A DNA stretch of 8,814 nt from an uncultured Opitutaceae bacterium (GCA_937128785.1 CAKZMS010000542.1:1-8814), one strand, 5' to 3'; positions 1 through 6,651 are shown, numbered from the stretch's first letter. Translations and numbers: made by a program. Notes: generated from the letters alone by a model not told the origin.

Positions 1-270
1 TTCAATCTCCTCCGTCGTGAACCGTTTTCGATAAGCGGCAAAGACCAACGCATGGTCCGAACCGGCGGCGGTCCAGTAACCCCACAGCATTTGGCTGATG
101 CTGAACGGAGCCATGCTCTCCAGAGCCAACTCCAGCTGCTCCCGCACCGGTCCGCTCTCGGCATCACGATCCAACGCCACCGAACGCACGAAAAACCGTT
201 GGTCCGGCAACACCACCACCTCGCGCGGACGCGCGGTCATGGCAGGTAGTTTGGGCAATCGTAGGGACAT
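1..270 (-). CDS. GspL-like type II secretion protein, N-terminal part (3' end beyond window)
   Basis: An open frame runs from the ATG at 268-270 to the window edge with no stop, giving 90 residues of an incomplete protein. It begins 2 bp after the gspK stop, so it continues the pseudopilin operon. The visible part starts MSLRLPKLPAM, then a beta-strand-like VVVLPDQRFFVRSVAL (residues about 18-33), a helix with REQLELALESMAPFSISQM, and a strand reading ALVFAAYRKRF. There is no signal peptide or membrane segment in this part. This strand-helix-strand pattern, with a short helix before a 'PF' turn, is what I would expect at the start of the actin-like cytoplasmic domain of GspL/PilM proteins, and GspL follows GspK in canonical gsp operons. 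The assignment rests on position and general pattern rather than a diagnostic motif. There is no clear Shine-Dalgarno; a second ATG at 238-240 is a possible alternative start. Confidence 0.72.
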   Translation of the reverse strand, partial: MSLRLPKLPAMTARPREVVVLPDQRFFVRSVALDRDAESGPVREQLELALESMAPFSISQMLWGYWTAAGSDHALVFAAYRKRFTTEEIE

Positions 271-272
271 GT

Positions 273-1466
273 TTAAAATTCGACCGCAGCCGCACGTAAT
301 GCTTCCGCGTTGTAAGCATCCATTTCCTGAATTGAGAGGAGTGTAAAGGGATACTCGATGGAGTCGGGCAACTCGTCATCGCCTTCCGGGCCGGTGATCG
401 CCTTGACGGCGGAGGCCAAGGTAGGCTCCCGTTCGGAGGTAGCCTCTTCGGTCGCTTCACCATCCTCGGGTGGTTCCGGGATAGGCGGCGTGGTGTTGGC
501 CGAGGCGCCCCCATTGGGCGATATGACCACGCTCAGCGTGTAGTTGGAGATACCCTGGGTGACCTCGACAATGATTCTGAGGGCCTGAATCGTAGTTTCA
601 AAACCGCTCGAATCAACCTGATCGCCCAACACACTCGCCAACTCTCCCGCGTCCGTGAAGTAGCCCGGGCCGCGACTCCGATACACCCCCGCCCCGCCCA
701 GGTAGTCGTTCAATAACTCCTGCTGCACTTCGTCATAGCGGCCAAGGGCGACCATGGCGGCCGGGGTCGCCGCGTTGATGTTGGGGGCACTGTATCTGAG
801 GAAGGTGATGGATTCGGAAAATCGCTGATAATACTCATTCGGCTGACCGAATTCATCGAAGAATTCATCCCGGATCATGTCGATGGATCGCAGTTCCTCC
901 AGCGAGTGCGGTTGTCGCGCCGGCGGTAAAAATCCGAGGTCGTAGCGCTCGTAGTCTTCGGGCCGCGGAGCATCAAACGAGACCGGAGTGTAATCCTCCT
1001 GCGACCACCCTAGGAAGGCATCTGCCCAACGTTCGGCATCCGCTTCGATCAGCCCCCAGGATTCGAAGAGCCGCACCCACATTTCGAAATCCATCTGGGC
1101 AAAAGGCATTCGACCGCTTTCGTCCACAAACTCCACCTTCACTTCGCGCCCCTCCTGCGGTTCATAGTCCCCCCAGGACAACGGATCGTGCCAACCTTCG
1201 GCCGGGCTGTGGAGGCCACCCAGCACATCCTCGAACTCTGCGAGAACGGCCAAGGTCGTTTCCAAGGCGGAATAGGCTTCCATGCGCAGATTGATCCGAT
1301 CGGCGTCTCGCACGTGCACAATGAGATCGGTGCTCGCCCTTTCGATAAACAGCAGTAGAGCCGTGGTCGCAAACAGCAGCGTGATCATGACGATGACCAA
1401 GACGGAGCCCCGTCTGCTCCCGGTTTGAGACCGGGCCTTCTGCAAGTGTTGGCGCAGCGCAGTCAT
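273..1466 (-). CDS. gspK: Type II secretion system minor pseudopilin GspK
   Basis: Encodes 397 residues. GspK caps the T2SS pseudopilus tip together with GspI and GspJ on the periplasmic side of the inner membrane. The N-terminus is a basic leader ending RRG (Gly20), then a hydrophobic helix (residues 21-41). Position +5 after the likely prepilin-peptidase site is Ile25 rather than Glu, a known GspK trait. The large periplasmic domain carries VEFVDESGRM (111-120), the LEEL segment (189-192) and the NINAATPAAM stretch (229-238), all consistent with the GspK alpha-domain and its 'N-N-A' motif. After about residue 317 comes a Pro/Glu/Thr-rich, low-complexity tail to about 360, and then a short ordered-looking end. 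The ATG lies 2 bp after the gspJ stop, and the gene is followed 2 bp later by the GspL-like gene. No good Shine-Dalgarno lies close to the start, so it probably relies on coupling to gspJ. The length is within the range expected for GspK. Confidence 0.88.
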   Translation of the reverse strand: MTALRQHLQKARSQTGSRRGSVLVIVMITLLFATTALLLFIERASTDLIVHVRDADRINLRMEAYSALETTLAVLAEFEDVLGGLHSPAEGWHDPLSWGDYEPQEGREVKVEFVDESGRMPFAQMDFEMWVRLFESWGLIEADAERWADAFLGWSQEDYTPVSFDAPRPEDYERYDLGFLPPARQPHSLEELRSIDMIRDEFFDEFGQPNEYYQRFSESITFLRYSAPNINAATPAAMVALGRYDEVQQELLNDYLGGAGVYRSRGPGYFTDAGELASVLGDQVDSSGFETTIQALRIIVEVTQGISNYTLSVVISPNGGASANTTPPIPEPPEDGEATEEATSEREPTLASAVKAITGPEGDDELPDSIEYPFTLLSIQEMDAYNAEALRAAAVEF

Positions 1467-1468
1467 CG

Positions 1469-2137
1469 TTAGAATGGCGGCAGTCCTTCCCCAAATATCG
1501 TGAGTGGCACAATGGTCTGAATGTCCTGTCCGCGGTAGGTAAAGGTCAGCCGGATGCGGCCCGGGGTCTCGAGTTCGCCATCATCTCCCGTGCGCAATTG
1601 ATCCTCGATTTCCCACTGCTGAAACGCGCCCTCAAAATACTCGTAGGAAATCGCCGAAACCAGCGGCGAAAGCACCATCTGCCGGGGAGAATCATTGGCA
1701 TAGTCCTCCTCCAAAACCGATCGCCAGTGCAGCACCAAACCCTCGCCGGGCTTGACCTCCAAGGCGGCCCAGACATCGGGCAACGGACGTTCCGGCCACT
1801 GCAAAATGCGACTCCCCTCCCGGAGCCCAAACACCAACAGGTCCTCCCGTCGGCCAAAATCGACTTCCACCTCCATCGCTTCCACCGCGGCTACATCCCG
1901 GCCCACTCGCGGCGGCAGCGCCGCCGTGCGCAGTTCATTCTCCAGGAACCGCGTGAGCGCCCGGGCGTGCTGGTCAAACAAGCGCCAGTCGCGGCCCCGG
2001 CCCCAGAGTTCCGACATCGAGAAAACGAAGGCATTCAGGGCCACGACCACCCCGGCGACAATGGCCAGCGCCACCATGAACTCGACCAGGGTGAATCCCC
2101 GTCGCCTCCGACCACCAACGCGTCGCGACTGCCTCAT
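1469..2137 (-). CDS. gspJ: Type II secretion system minor pseudopilin GspJ
   Basis: Encodes 222 residues. GspJ is a minor pseudopilin that forms the tip complex with GspI and GspK. The N-terminus has a strongly basic leader ending RRRG (Gly14), followed by FTLVE with the conserved Glu at +5 (Glu19) and a hydrophobic helix to about residue 40, a textbook type III (prepilin) signal. The rest is a periplasmic, beta-rich domain. It includes an ELRTAALPP stretch (68-76) that follows the amphipathic helix, as in GspJ, and ends with a strand rich in hydrophobic residues. The start ATG overlaps the gspI stop by 4 bp (ATGA, 2134-2137), and a purine-rich Shine-Dalgarno GAGGGGGG sits 4 nt upstream. Order between gspI and gspK, prepilin signal and size together support GspJ; the distinction from other PulG-fold minor pseudopilins rests mainly on order and length. 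Confidence 0.85.
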   Translation of the reverse strand: MRQSRRVGGRRRRGFTLVEFMVALAIVAGVVVALNAFVFSMSELWGRGRDWRLFDQHARALTRFLENELRTAALPPRVGRDVAAVEAMEVEVDFGRREDLLVFGLREGSRILQWPERPLPDVWAALEVKPGEGLVLHWRSVLEEDYANDSPRQMVLSPLVSAISYEYFEGAFQQWEIEDQLRTGDDGELETPGRIRLTFTYRGQDIQTIVPLTIFGEGLPPF

Positions 2138-2598
2138 CGTTCCCCCCTCACTCCGGCCAGATACTGCTCGATATCGTCATGCAATTCCTGACGCAGAAGA
2201 TCGCTTTCGTCATCCTCCGACCAGGTGGGCCTGAGCATCCGAAACCGCTCGACGACGATTTCATTTTTTCCCGCCCGGTTGTCGGCGATTTCGACTTCGA
2301 ACTCCACGTCGAACAGGTCCGGGATCTGGGTGGGTTCGACGATCGCCCGCCAGATGATTCGGCGCCCATCCTCCGTTTCGAAATCGTCGCCATCCTCGAC
2401 GTCCTCCAATTCCGGCATCCGAAACAGAATCTCCCGGGCAAAACGCACATCGGCATCCACCAAGCTCGCCCGCTCCGCGTGCTCGTATCCCAACAGTACA
2501 TTCAAATAGGCCGCGCCCAGCACGATGGCGGCCATGGCCACGATCGCGAGCGCGACCATCGATTCCACGATCGTGAAGGCGCGCTGCGGCCGCTTCAC
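2134..2598 (-). CDS. gspI: Type II secretion system minor pseudopilin GspI (GTG start)
   Basis: Encodes 154 residues from a GTG codon at 2596-2598. That start is fixed by an in-frame TGA a few codons upstream, a good Shine-Dalgarno (GAGGAGGG, 2605-2612) 6 nt before it, and a 4-bp GTGA overlap with the gspH stop. The protein has a 7-residue leader MKRPQRA, then FTIVE with Glu12 at +5 and a hydrophobic helix to about residue 35. GspI nucleates the tip complex with GspJ and GspK. The oddity is Ala7 at the -1 position of the prepilin-peptidase site, where Gly is nearly universal. The periplasmic domain is very acidic (for example ELEDVEDGDDFETED at 63-77 and the last 30 residues). Family assignment rests on the prepilin motif, size and order between gspH and gspJ. 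Confidence 0.83.
   Translation of the reverse strand: MKRPQRAFTIVESMVALAIVAMAAIVLGAAYLNVLLGYEHAERASLVDADVRFAREILFRMPELEDVEDGDDFETEDGRRIIWRAIVEPTQIPDLFDVEFEVEIADNRAGKNEIVVERFRMLRPTWSEDDESDLLRQELHDDIEQYLAGVRGER
2142..2149 (-). promoter_or_regulatory. Shine-Dalgarno of gspJ, inside the end of gspI
   Basis: On the minus strand the sequence reads GAGGGGGG, followed by AACG and the ATG of gspJ. It sits in the final codons of gspI, so gspJ can be initiated both by coupling at the ATGA overlap and by this site. Confidence 0.55.
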
Positions 2599-3131
2599 AA
2601 CCGTCCCTCCTCATTCCGCAGCACCGGAGCACAGGTCCACGGATCAATTTCCAGAATCTCCGGCTGACCTCCCTCGGCCGTCAGGCGCACGCGGAACGGC
2701 GTGCAGGTGCCATCCCGATAAAATGTCACCTTAGCCAGGACGCTGGTTTCGATCAGCCGCCCCCCCACCATGATGGTCTCACCGCCACCGGCCACGCCAA
2801 GAAACTCGATCTCCATCCGCTTGGTCGACGGGAGCGGAATCGCCCGGGTGGCCACCACGGTGGAGGCCACGAAATGTTGTTCGTCGTTGTCGAAGCTCAG
2901 CCCGATATCCACCTCCCGATGCAGGGCCTGTTTCCGAGCCTCTCCGACCGCATACCAGAACACGTCCACCGGAGACTCGCCCCGGTTATTGATCGCCGCT
3001 GAAGCTCCTACCAAGAGGACAACCGCCAACAGCCCGATCATGCCGATCACCACCATGATTTCGACCATGGTGAAGCCGGCGAGCGGACCGGCGCCTGGCG
3101 AACTGCGGCGGGTGGGCATGACGCCGCTCAT
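2595..3131 (-). CDS. gspH: Type II secretion system minor pseudopilin GspH
   Basis: Encodes 178 residues. GspH is a minor pseudopilin thought to link the GspI-J-K tip to the GspG shaft. The leader ends PLAG (Gly19), followed by FTMVE with Glu24 at +5 and a hydrophobic helix with MVVIGMIGLLAVVLLVG (26-42). The periplasmic domain shows the alternating beta pattern usual for GspH/FimT, ending in a strand pair with two cysteines (Cys143 and Cys167) that might form a disulfide. The ATG at 3129-3131 is 9 bp after the gspG stop; an in-frame ATG at codon 5 is an alternative start that would leave the prepilin motif unchanged. No clear Shine-Dalgarno. The 3' end overlaps the gspI start by 4 bp. Assigned as GspH from its place right after gspG and its size. 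Confidence 0.84.
   Translation of the reverse strand: MSGVMPTRRSSPGAGPLAGFTMVEIMVVIGMIGLLAVVLLVGASAAINNRGESPVDVFWYAVGEARKQALHREVDIGLSFDNDEQHFVASTVVATRAIPLPSTKRMEIEFLGVAGGGETIMVGGRLIETSVLAKVTFYRDGTCTPFRVRLTAEGGQPEILEIDPWTCAPVLRNEEGRL
2605..2612 (-). promoter_or_regulatory. Shine-Dalgarno of gspI, inside the end of gspH
   Basis: On the minus strand the sequence reads GAGGAGGG, followed by six bases and then the GTG start of gspI. It lies within the last codons of gspH. It is the clearest ribosome binding site in the window and decides the GTG start. Confidence 0.75.
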
Positions 3132-3140
3132 GCGGGACGA

Positions 3141-3584
3141 TTACCAGTTACCGATGTCGTCTTCGGTGCCGGCAGTCATGTCCTGCCCTTTCGAAAACAG
3201 ATCGAAACCGCTTTTGTTGTTGGTGCCGGGATACCGGTATTCATAAGGCTGCTGCCACGGATCCAACGGCAGCTGACCGCCCTTGACCTCCATGTAGGGC
3301 CCCTTCCACCGGGGAGCGTTCTGCGGCTGGACAATCAGGGCCTGCAGCCCCTGAGCCGTGGTGGGGAAACTGCCGTTGTCGATCCGGTAATTGGTCAGCG
3401 GTAATTTGAGCGTATTGTTCACGAACAGCTCGGCGGTTTTTTCCTGTCCGCGCCCCAGACTACCCCCGACATTTTGCAGGAGCACCGTGGCCAAAAGGCC
3501 AAGGATGGCGATCACCACCATGATCTCAATCAAGGTGAATCCGCGGTGGATCGAACGAACGGAAGAGACTCCAGAAAACTTCAT
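3141..3584 (-). CDS. gspG: Type II secretion system major pseudopilin GspG
   Basis: Encodes 147 residues from the ATG at 3582-3584. A TTG 18 bp upstream could extend the frame by six codons, but it has no Shine-Dalgarno and would only lengthen the leader. GspG is the major pseudopilin that polymerises into the T2SS pseudopilus. Gly15 precedes FTLIE (Glu20 at +5) and the near-consensus helix IMVVIAILGLLATVLL. Further signatures are TNYRIDNGSFPTTAQGL (64-80), the PLDPW segment (106-110), and the C-terminal loop FDLFSKGQDMTAGTEDDIGNW (127-147) with the acidic residues that bind calcium in GspG and the typical ...GNW end. This is the most secure assignment in the operon and the first gene of the transcription unit, since the next gene upstream is divergent. 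Confidence 0.96.
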   Translation of the reverse strand: MKFSGVSSVRSIHRGFTLIEIMVVIAILGLLATVLLQNVGGSLGRGQEKTAELFVNNTLKLPLTNYRIDNGSFPTTAQGLQALIVQPQNAPRWKGPYMEVKGGQLPLDPWQQPYEYRYPGTNNKSGFDLFSKGQDMTAGTEDDIGNW

Positions 3585-3765
3585 GAGATGCAGAACTACC
3601 AATTGAACGGTGATGGTGTCGAGAACGGGCTCGATATCTCAGGTTATGACGTCTGCGCGCCGCTTAGGTTTCATAATCCTATCACTATCCTGCCCGTCAC
3701 GGGAAGCTAACGGTCTAACCTGAGACTAACTTTGGTTTTGTGAGCCGCCCCCTCTAAAAACACCG
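3585..3765. promoter_or_regulatory. Divergent promoter/control region between gspG and the GH2 gene
   Basis: This 181-bp gap separates two divergent genes and must hold promoters for both. I see no confident sigma70 pair. On the plus strand CATAAT (3672-3677) resembles a -10 but lacks a good -35. On the minus strand GTGACG followed by a GATTAT-like -10 is a weak candidate for gspG. The region carries a 10-bp inverted repeat (3637-3646 / 3716-3725), a related copy CTTAGGTTT (3663-3671), a palindrome CCCGT-C-ACGGG (3693-3703), and a short stem TCGAG/CTCGA (3619-3623 / 3630-3634) that would fall in the gspG leader. Neither flanking gene has a recognisable Shine-Dalgarno at its start. Confidence 0.55.
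3637..3725. repeat. Inverted repeat TCTCAGGTTA / TAACCTGAGA
   Basis: The two arms are 3637-3646 and 3716-3725. They match perfectly over 10 bp with a 69-bp spacer. A partial third copy, CTTAGGTTT, lies at 3663-3671 in the same orientation as the left arm (7 of 9 match to CTCAGGTTA). The right arm is also part of a small dyad, GTCT-N6-AGAC (3713-3726). Placement in a divergent promoter region suggests binding sites for one regulator, but that is inference. Confidence 0.5.
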
Positions 3766-6522
3766 ATGGTAGCCTTTCATATGTTGCTTCCCCTAGGCAT
3801 TCAATCGTCCCGGTTCTGGCGAATCGGTATTCCCCTAATCGCCCTTTGCTCCTTTCTCGGAGCCTCACCTCGGGAACGGATCTCCCTGAACGACGGATGG
3901 CGGTTCTTTAAATATGCCTCCGCGGAGGACGCCGACGATCTGATCTATGACGTCCGTCCCGAGGTGGAGAAAATGGAATATGCCCGACCGGCCGATGCCG
4001 AACCCACCGCCGGGCTCGATATCGAAGCCGACCGACTGGTGCTCAAGCCGTGGATTCTTCCCAGCGCCAATCCCTTCATCAAGGACCCGACCGACCACCA
4101 CGCCCGCCCGCCCGGCAACCCCGGCGGCGACTTCCCCTTTGTGCAGGCCGGTTTTGACGATCAGGATTGGGAATCGGTCCGCCTGCCGCACGACTGGGCC
4201 ATTGCCGGCCCGTTCTTCACCGGAGATGAACCCGCAGTTGGCGGCGGCATGGGTCGTCTGCCCAGCCCCGGCGTGGCTTGGTATCGACGCACGCTGGACA
4301 TTCCGGCCGAGGATGCCGGCCAACGCATGTTTCTCGATATCGACGGGGCCATGTCCTACGCCATGGTCTGGTGCAACGGTCAGCTGGTCGGTGGCTGGCC
4401 CTACGGCTACACGTCCTTCCGGCTCGATCTGACCGACGCGCTGATCCCCGGCGAGGCCAACCAACTGGCCATCCGCCTCGACAATCCGCCGTTCTCCTCG
4501 CGCTGGTATCCCGGCGGCGGCCTCTACCGCAACGTCTCGCTGGTCAAAACGGCGCCCGTGCACGTGGCCCACTGGGGAACGTTCATTCAGACCCCGCAGG
4601 TCTCGCCCGAATCCGCCGATCTTCATCTCCGGGTCACGATCGACAACGACGGCCGCGCCCCGGTCACGGTGACCGCCACCACCCGTATCCATGAATTGGA
4701 TGCCGAGGGCAACATTGCCGGCGAGGCCGTGTTCACCTTCCCCTCCCAGGCCGAAAGAATTCCGGCCGGCGAATCGGCGGCTCTCTCCCTCTCCGGCACG
4801 CTCGATCATCCCCGCCTCTGGGGACCGCGTCCCCACCAGACGCCGCATCTCTACGTCGCCGTCACCACGCTCGAACAGCAGGGTAACGTCGTTGACGAAT
4901 ATCGCACCCAGTTCGGCATCCGCTCGCTCGAGTTCGATCCCGATCGCGGCGTCCTCGTCAACGGCGAACACATCTACCTCCAGGGCGTAAACCAACACCA
5001 CGATCTCGGCGCGCTCGGCGCCGCCTTCAATCTGCGCGCCGCCGAACGCCAACTCGAAATCCTCCGCGAGATGGGCACCAACGCCATCCGTCTGGCGCAC
5101 AATCCTTCCGCCGCCGAGCTACTGGACCTCACCGACCGCATGGGATTCCTCGTCATCGCGGAGAGTTTTGATGTCTGGGAGCGCAAGAAAACGCCGCTCG
5201 ACCACCATCTCATTTACGAGGACTGGTCCGAGGCCGACATGCGCGCCTTGGTACGGCGCGACCGCAACCACCCCTCCGTCATCATGTGGAGCACCGGCAA
5301 CGAAGTGGGTGAGCAATACACTGGCGACGCCGGCGTGCTGGTGGCCCAACGCATCCACGAGATCACCAAGGACGAGGACCCCACCCGACCCACCGCAGCC
5401 TCCTTCAACTACGCCAAAGCCCACATGCCCCTCACCGGCGTGATGGACACCGTCACGCTGAACTACCAAGGCGAGGGTATTCGCAATGCGCCGGCCTACG
5501 CCCATCTTAAAGGCATCAATACCCCGCCAGTGTATCCCGATTTCCACGCCGCCCATCCTGGCAAGGTGATCATCAGCAGCGAAAACGCCGCCGCCGTCAG
5601 CACCCGCGGCGAATACCTGTTTCCCGTCACCCCCGGCATCAGTGCCCCGGTGGAGGACGGCAAGGGCGGCGATCCGGTCAACGCGCACGTCAGTGCCTAC
5701 GACCTCTACACCGCGCCCTTCGGGTCCTCGGCCGACAAGGTGTTGGGCTCGCTCGCCCGCCACCCGTTTGTCGCCGGCGGCTTCATCTGGAGCGGCTGGG
5801 ACTACCTCGGCGAGCCGACTCCGTATTACTCGGCGCGCAGCTCCTATTTTGGGGTGATCGACCTGGCCGGATTCCCCAAGGACCGTTTCTACATCTACCA
5901 GGCCGCCTGGCGGCCCGATCACCCCATGGTGCACATTTTCCCGCACTGGAACTGGCCGGAACGCGTCGGCGAGGTCACGCCCGTGCACGTCGCCACCACC
6001 GGTGACGAGGTGGAGTTATTTCTCAACGGCACCTCCCTCGGCCGCCGGACCAAGGGCGACTACGACTACCGCCTGCGCTGGGATGACGTGATCTACGAAC
6101 CGGGCACACTGCGGGCCGTGGCCTACAAGAACGGTGATCCTTGGGCGGAAAAGACCGTCTCCACCACCGGACCGGCGGCCGCGCTGCAAGCCTCGGCGGA
6201 CCGGGCGGTCATCACCGCCGACGGTGATGATCTGAGTTTCGTGACGGTGCGCGTGGCCGACGCCGCCGGCACCACCGTGCCGCGAGCGGGTCATCCGATT
6301 TCGTTCACCCTTGAGGGACCGGGGGAGATCGTGGCCACCGACAACGGCGACCCCCGCAGTTTTGTGCCGTTTTCCTCAACGGAGCGAAACGCCTTCAACG
6401 GCCTCGCCCTCGTCATTGTGCGCGGCCTGCCCGGTCAACCCGGGGAGCTCACCCTCACCGCCAGCAGTCCCGACCTTGCGCCGGCGACCCTGACGCTGTC
6501 GACCGTGGGCAAAGCCGACTGA
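3766..6522 (+). CDS. Exported glycoside hydrolase family 2 protein (beta-galactosidase type)
   Basis: Encodes 918 residues. A Sec-type signal peptide is visible: a basic stretch around Arg16-Arg19, a hydrophobic core at 20-31, and a likely cut near Ala33. Domains in order: GH2 sugar-binding jelly roll (about 38-265, with LPHDWAI at 140-146 and SRWYPGGGLYR at 245-255), immunoglobulin-like domain (about 268-385), TIM barrel (about 395-700), a DUF4982-like domain (about 719-790), and a C-terminal GH2 C5-like beta domain (about 802-912). The acid/base is Glu513 in STGNEVGE, and the nucleophile is probably Glu606 in ISSENAAA. Other family marks are GVNQHHDLG (407-415), AIRLAHNP (440-447) and FIWSGWDYLGEP (673-684). 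The enzyme should cleave a terminal beta-linked sugar, probably beta-galactoside, by a retaining mechanism; the exact substrate cannot be read from sequence. It is monocistronic, with no sulfatase, SusC/D or transporter beside it. No Shine-Dalgarno; an ATG at codon 6 (3781) is an alternative start. Confidence 0.93.
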   Translation: MVAFHMLLPLGIQSSRFWRIGIPLIALCSFLGASPRERISLNDGWRFFKYASAEDADDLIYDVRPEVEKMEYARPADAEPTAGLDIEADRLVLKPWILPSANPFIKDPTDHHARPPGNPGGDFPFVQAGFDDQDWESVRLPHDWAIAGPFFTGDEPAVGGGMGRLPSPGVAWYRRTLDIPAEDAGQRMFLDIDGAMSYAMVWCNGQLVGGWPYGYTSFRLDLTDALIPGEANQLAIRLDNPPFSSRWYPGGGLYRNVSLVKTAPVHVAHWGTFIQTPQVSPESADLHLRVTIDNDGRAPVTVTATTRIHELDAEGNIAGEAVFTFPSQAERIPAGESAALSLSGTLDHPRLWGPRPHQTPHLYVAVTTLEQQGNVVDEYRTQFGIRSLEFDPDRGVLVNGEHIYLQGVNQHHDLGALGAAFNLRAAERQLEILREMGTNAIRLAHNPSAAELLDLTDRMGFLVIAESFDVWERKKTPLDHHLIYEDWSEADMRALVRRDRNHPSVIMWSTGNEVGEQYTGDAGVLVAQRIHEITKDEDPTRPTAASFNYAKAHMPLTGVMDTVTLNYQGEGIRNAPAYAHLKGINTPPVYPDFHAAHPGKVIISSENAAAVSTRGEYLFPVTPGISAPVEDGKGGDPVNAHVSAYDLYTAPFGSSADKVLGSLARHPFVAGGFIWSGWDYLGEPTPYYSARSSYFGVIDLAGFPKDRFYIYQAAWRPDHPMVHIFPHWNWPERVGEVTPVHVATTGDEVELFLNGTSLGRRTKGDYDYRLRWDDVIYEPGTLRAVAYKNGDPWAEKTVSTTGPAAALQASADRAVITADGDDLSFVTVRVADAAGTTVPRAGHPISFTLEGPGEIVATDNGDPRSFVPFSSTERNAFNGLALVIVRGLPGQPGELTLTASSPDLAPATLTLSTVGKAD

Positions 6523-6574
6523 TGCCGAGGGGCGCTCGTCCGCCAAAACCGCCCCTCCCGCCCTAAAAAGAAGT

Positions 6575-6618
6575 TGGCCGGTCACCTACCCCTAAGTGAC
6601 CGGCCATTTGTTTTCTTG
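6575..6618. terminator. Strong, probably bidirectional intrinsic terminator
   Basis: The arms TGGCCGGTCAC (6575-6585) and GTGACCGGCCA (6596-6606) form a perfect 11-bp GC-rich stem with a 10-nt loop. On the plus strand the stem is followed by TTTGTTTTCTT, a good tract for ending the GH2 transcript 53 bp after its stop. On the minus strand the stem is followed by ACTTCTTTTTAGGG, so it can also stop transcription from the kinase gene. Confidence 0.88.
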
Positions 6619-6630
6619 GTTACCCCAAAA

Positions 6631-6651
6631 TGTTCCTGCTAAGCGGGAACA
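6631..6651. terminator. Second hairpin, possible extra terminator for the kinase operon
   Basis: TGTTCCTGC (6631-6639) and GCGGGAACA (6643-6651) pair over 9 bp around a TAA loop, with one G-U pair in the plus-strand RNA. In the minus-strand RNA the same position is an A-C mismatch, but that strand has TTTTGGGG directly after the stem, which could serve as a short T tract. It may be an auxiliary terminator or a 3' end-stabilising structure for the kinase mRNA; there is no T tract on the plus side. Confidence 0.4.

Noticed and set aside
1598..2191. Plus-strand open frame opposite gspJ
   Set aside because: It lies antisense to a gene with a clear prepilin signal; its translation is rich in Arg, Pro, Ser and Gln with no recognisable pattern or start signal.
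3585..3602. TTG start for gspG, adding six residues
   Set aside because: There is no Shine-Dalgarno before the TTG. The ATG at 3582-3584 gives a normal 15-residue leader ending in Gly, so the extension is not needed.
3693..3703. CCCGT-C-ACGGG palindrome as a transcription terminator
   Set aside because: A 1-base centre cannot form an RNA hairpin loop without losing pairs, and no T tract follows. It could at most be a protein-binding site.
3766..3870. Lipoprotein signal in the GH2 protein (Cys28 in the hydrophobic segment)
   Set aside because: Leu occupies the -1 position before Cys28, where a lipobox needs Gly, Ala or Ser. A Sec signal cut after Ala33 fits better.
3865..5100. Long open frame (411 codons) on the minus strand inside the GH2 gene
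   Set aside because: It is a shadow of the GH2 coding strand: GC-rich codon bias keeps the antisense frame open. Its translation is low in complexity (Gly, Ala, Val, Arg, Asp-rich) with no recognisable domain, while the plus-strand frame has complete GH2 motifs.
5119..5988. Second long antisense frame (289 codons) inside the GH2 gene
   Set aside because: Same reason: it lies opposite the TIM barrel and catalytic region and shows no domain of its own.
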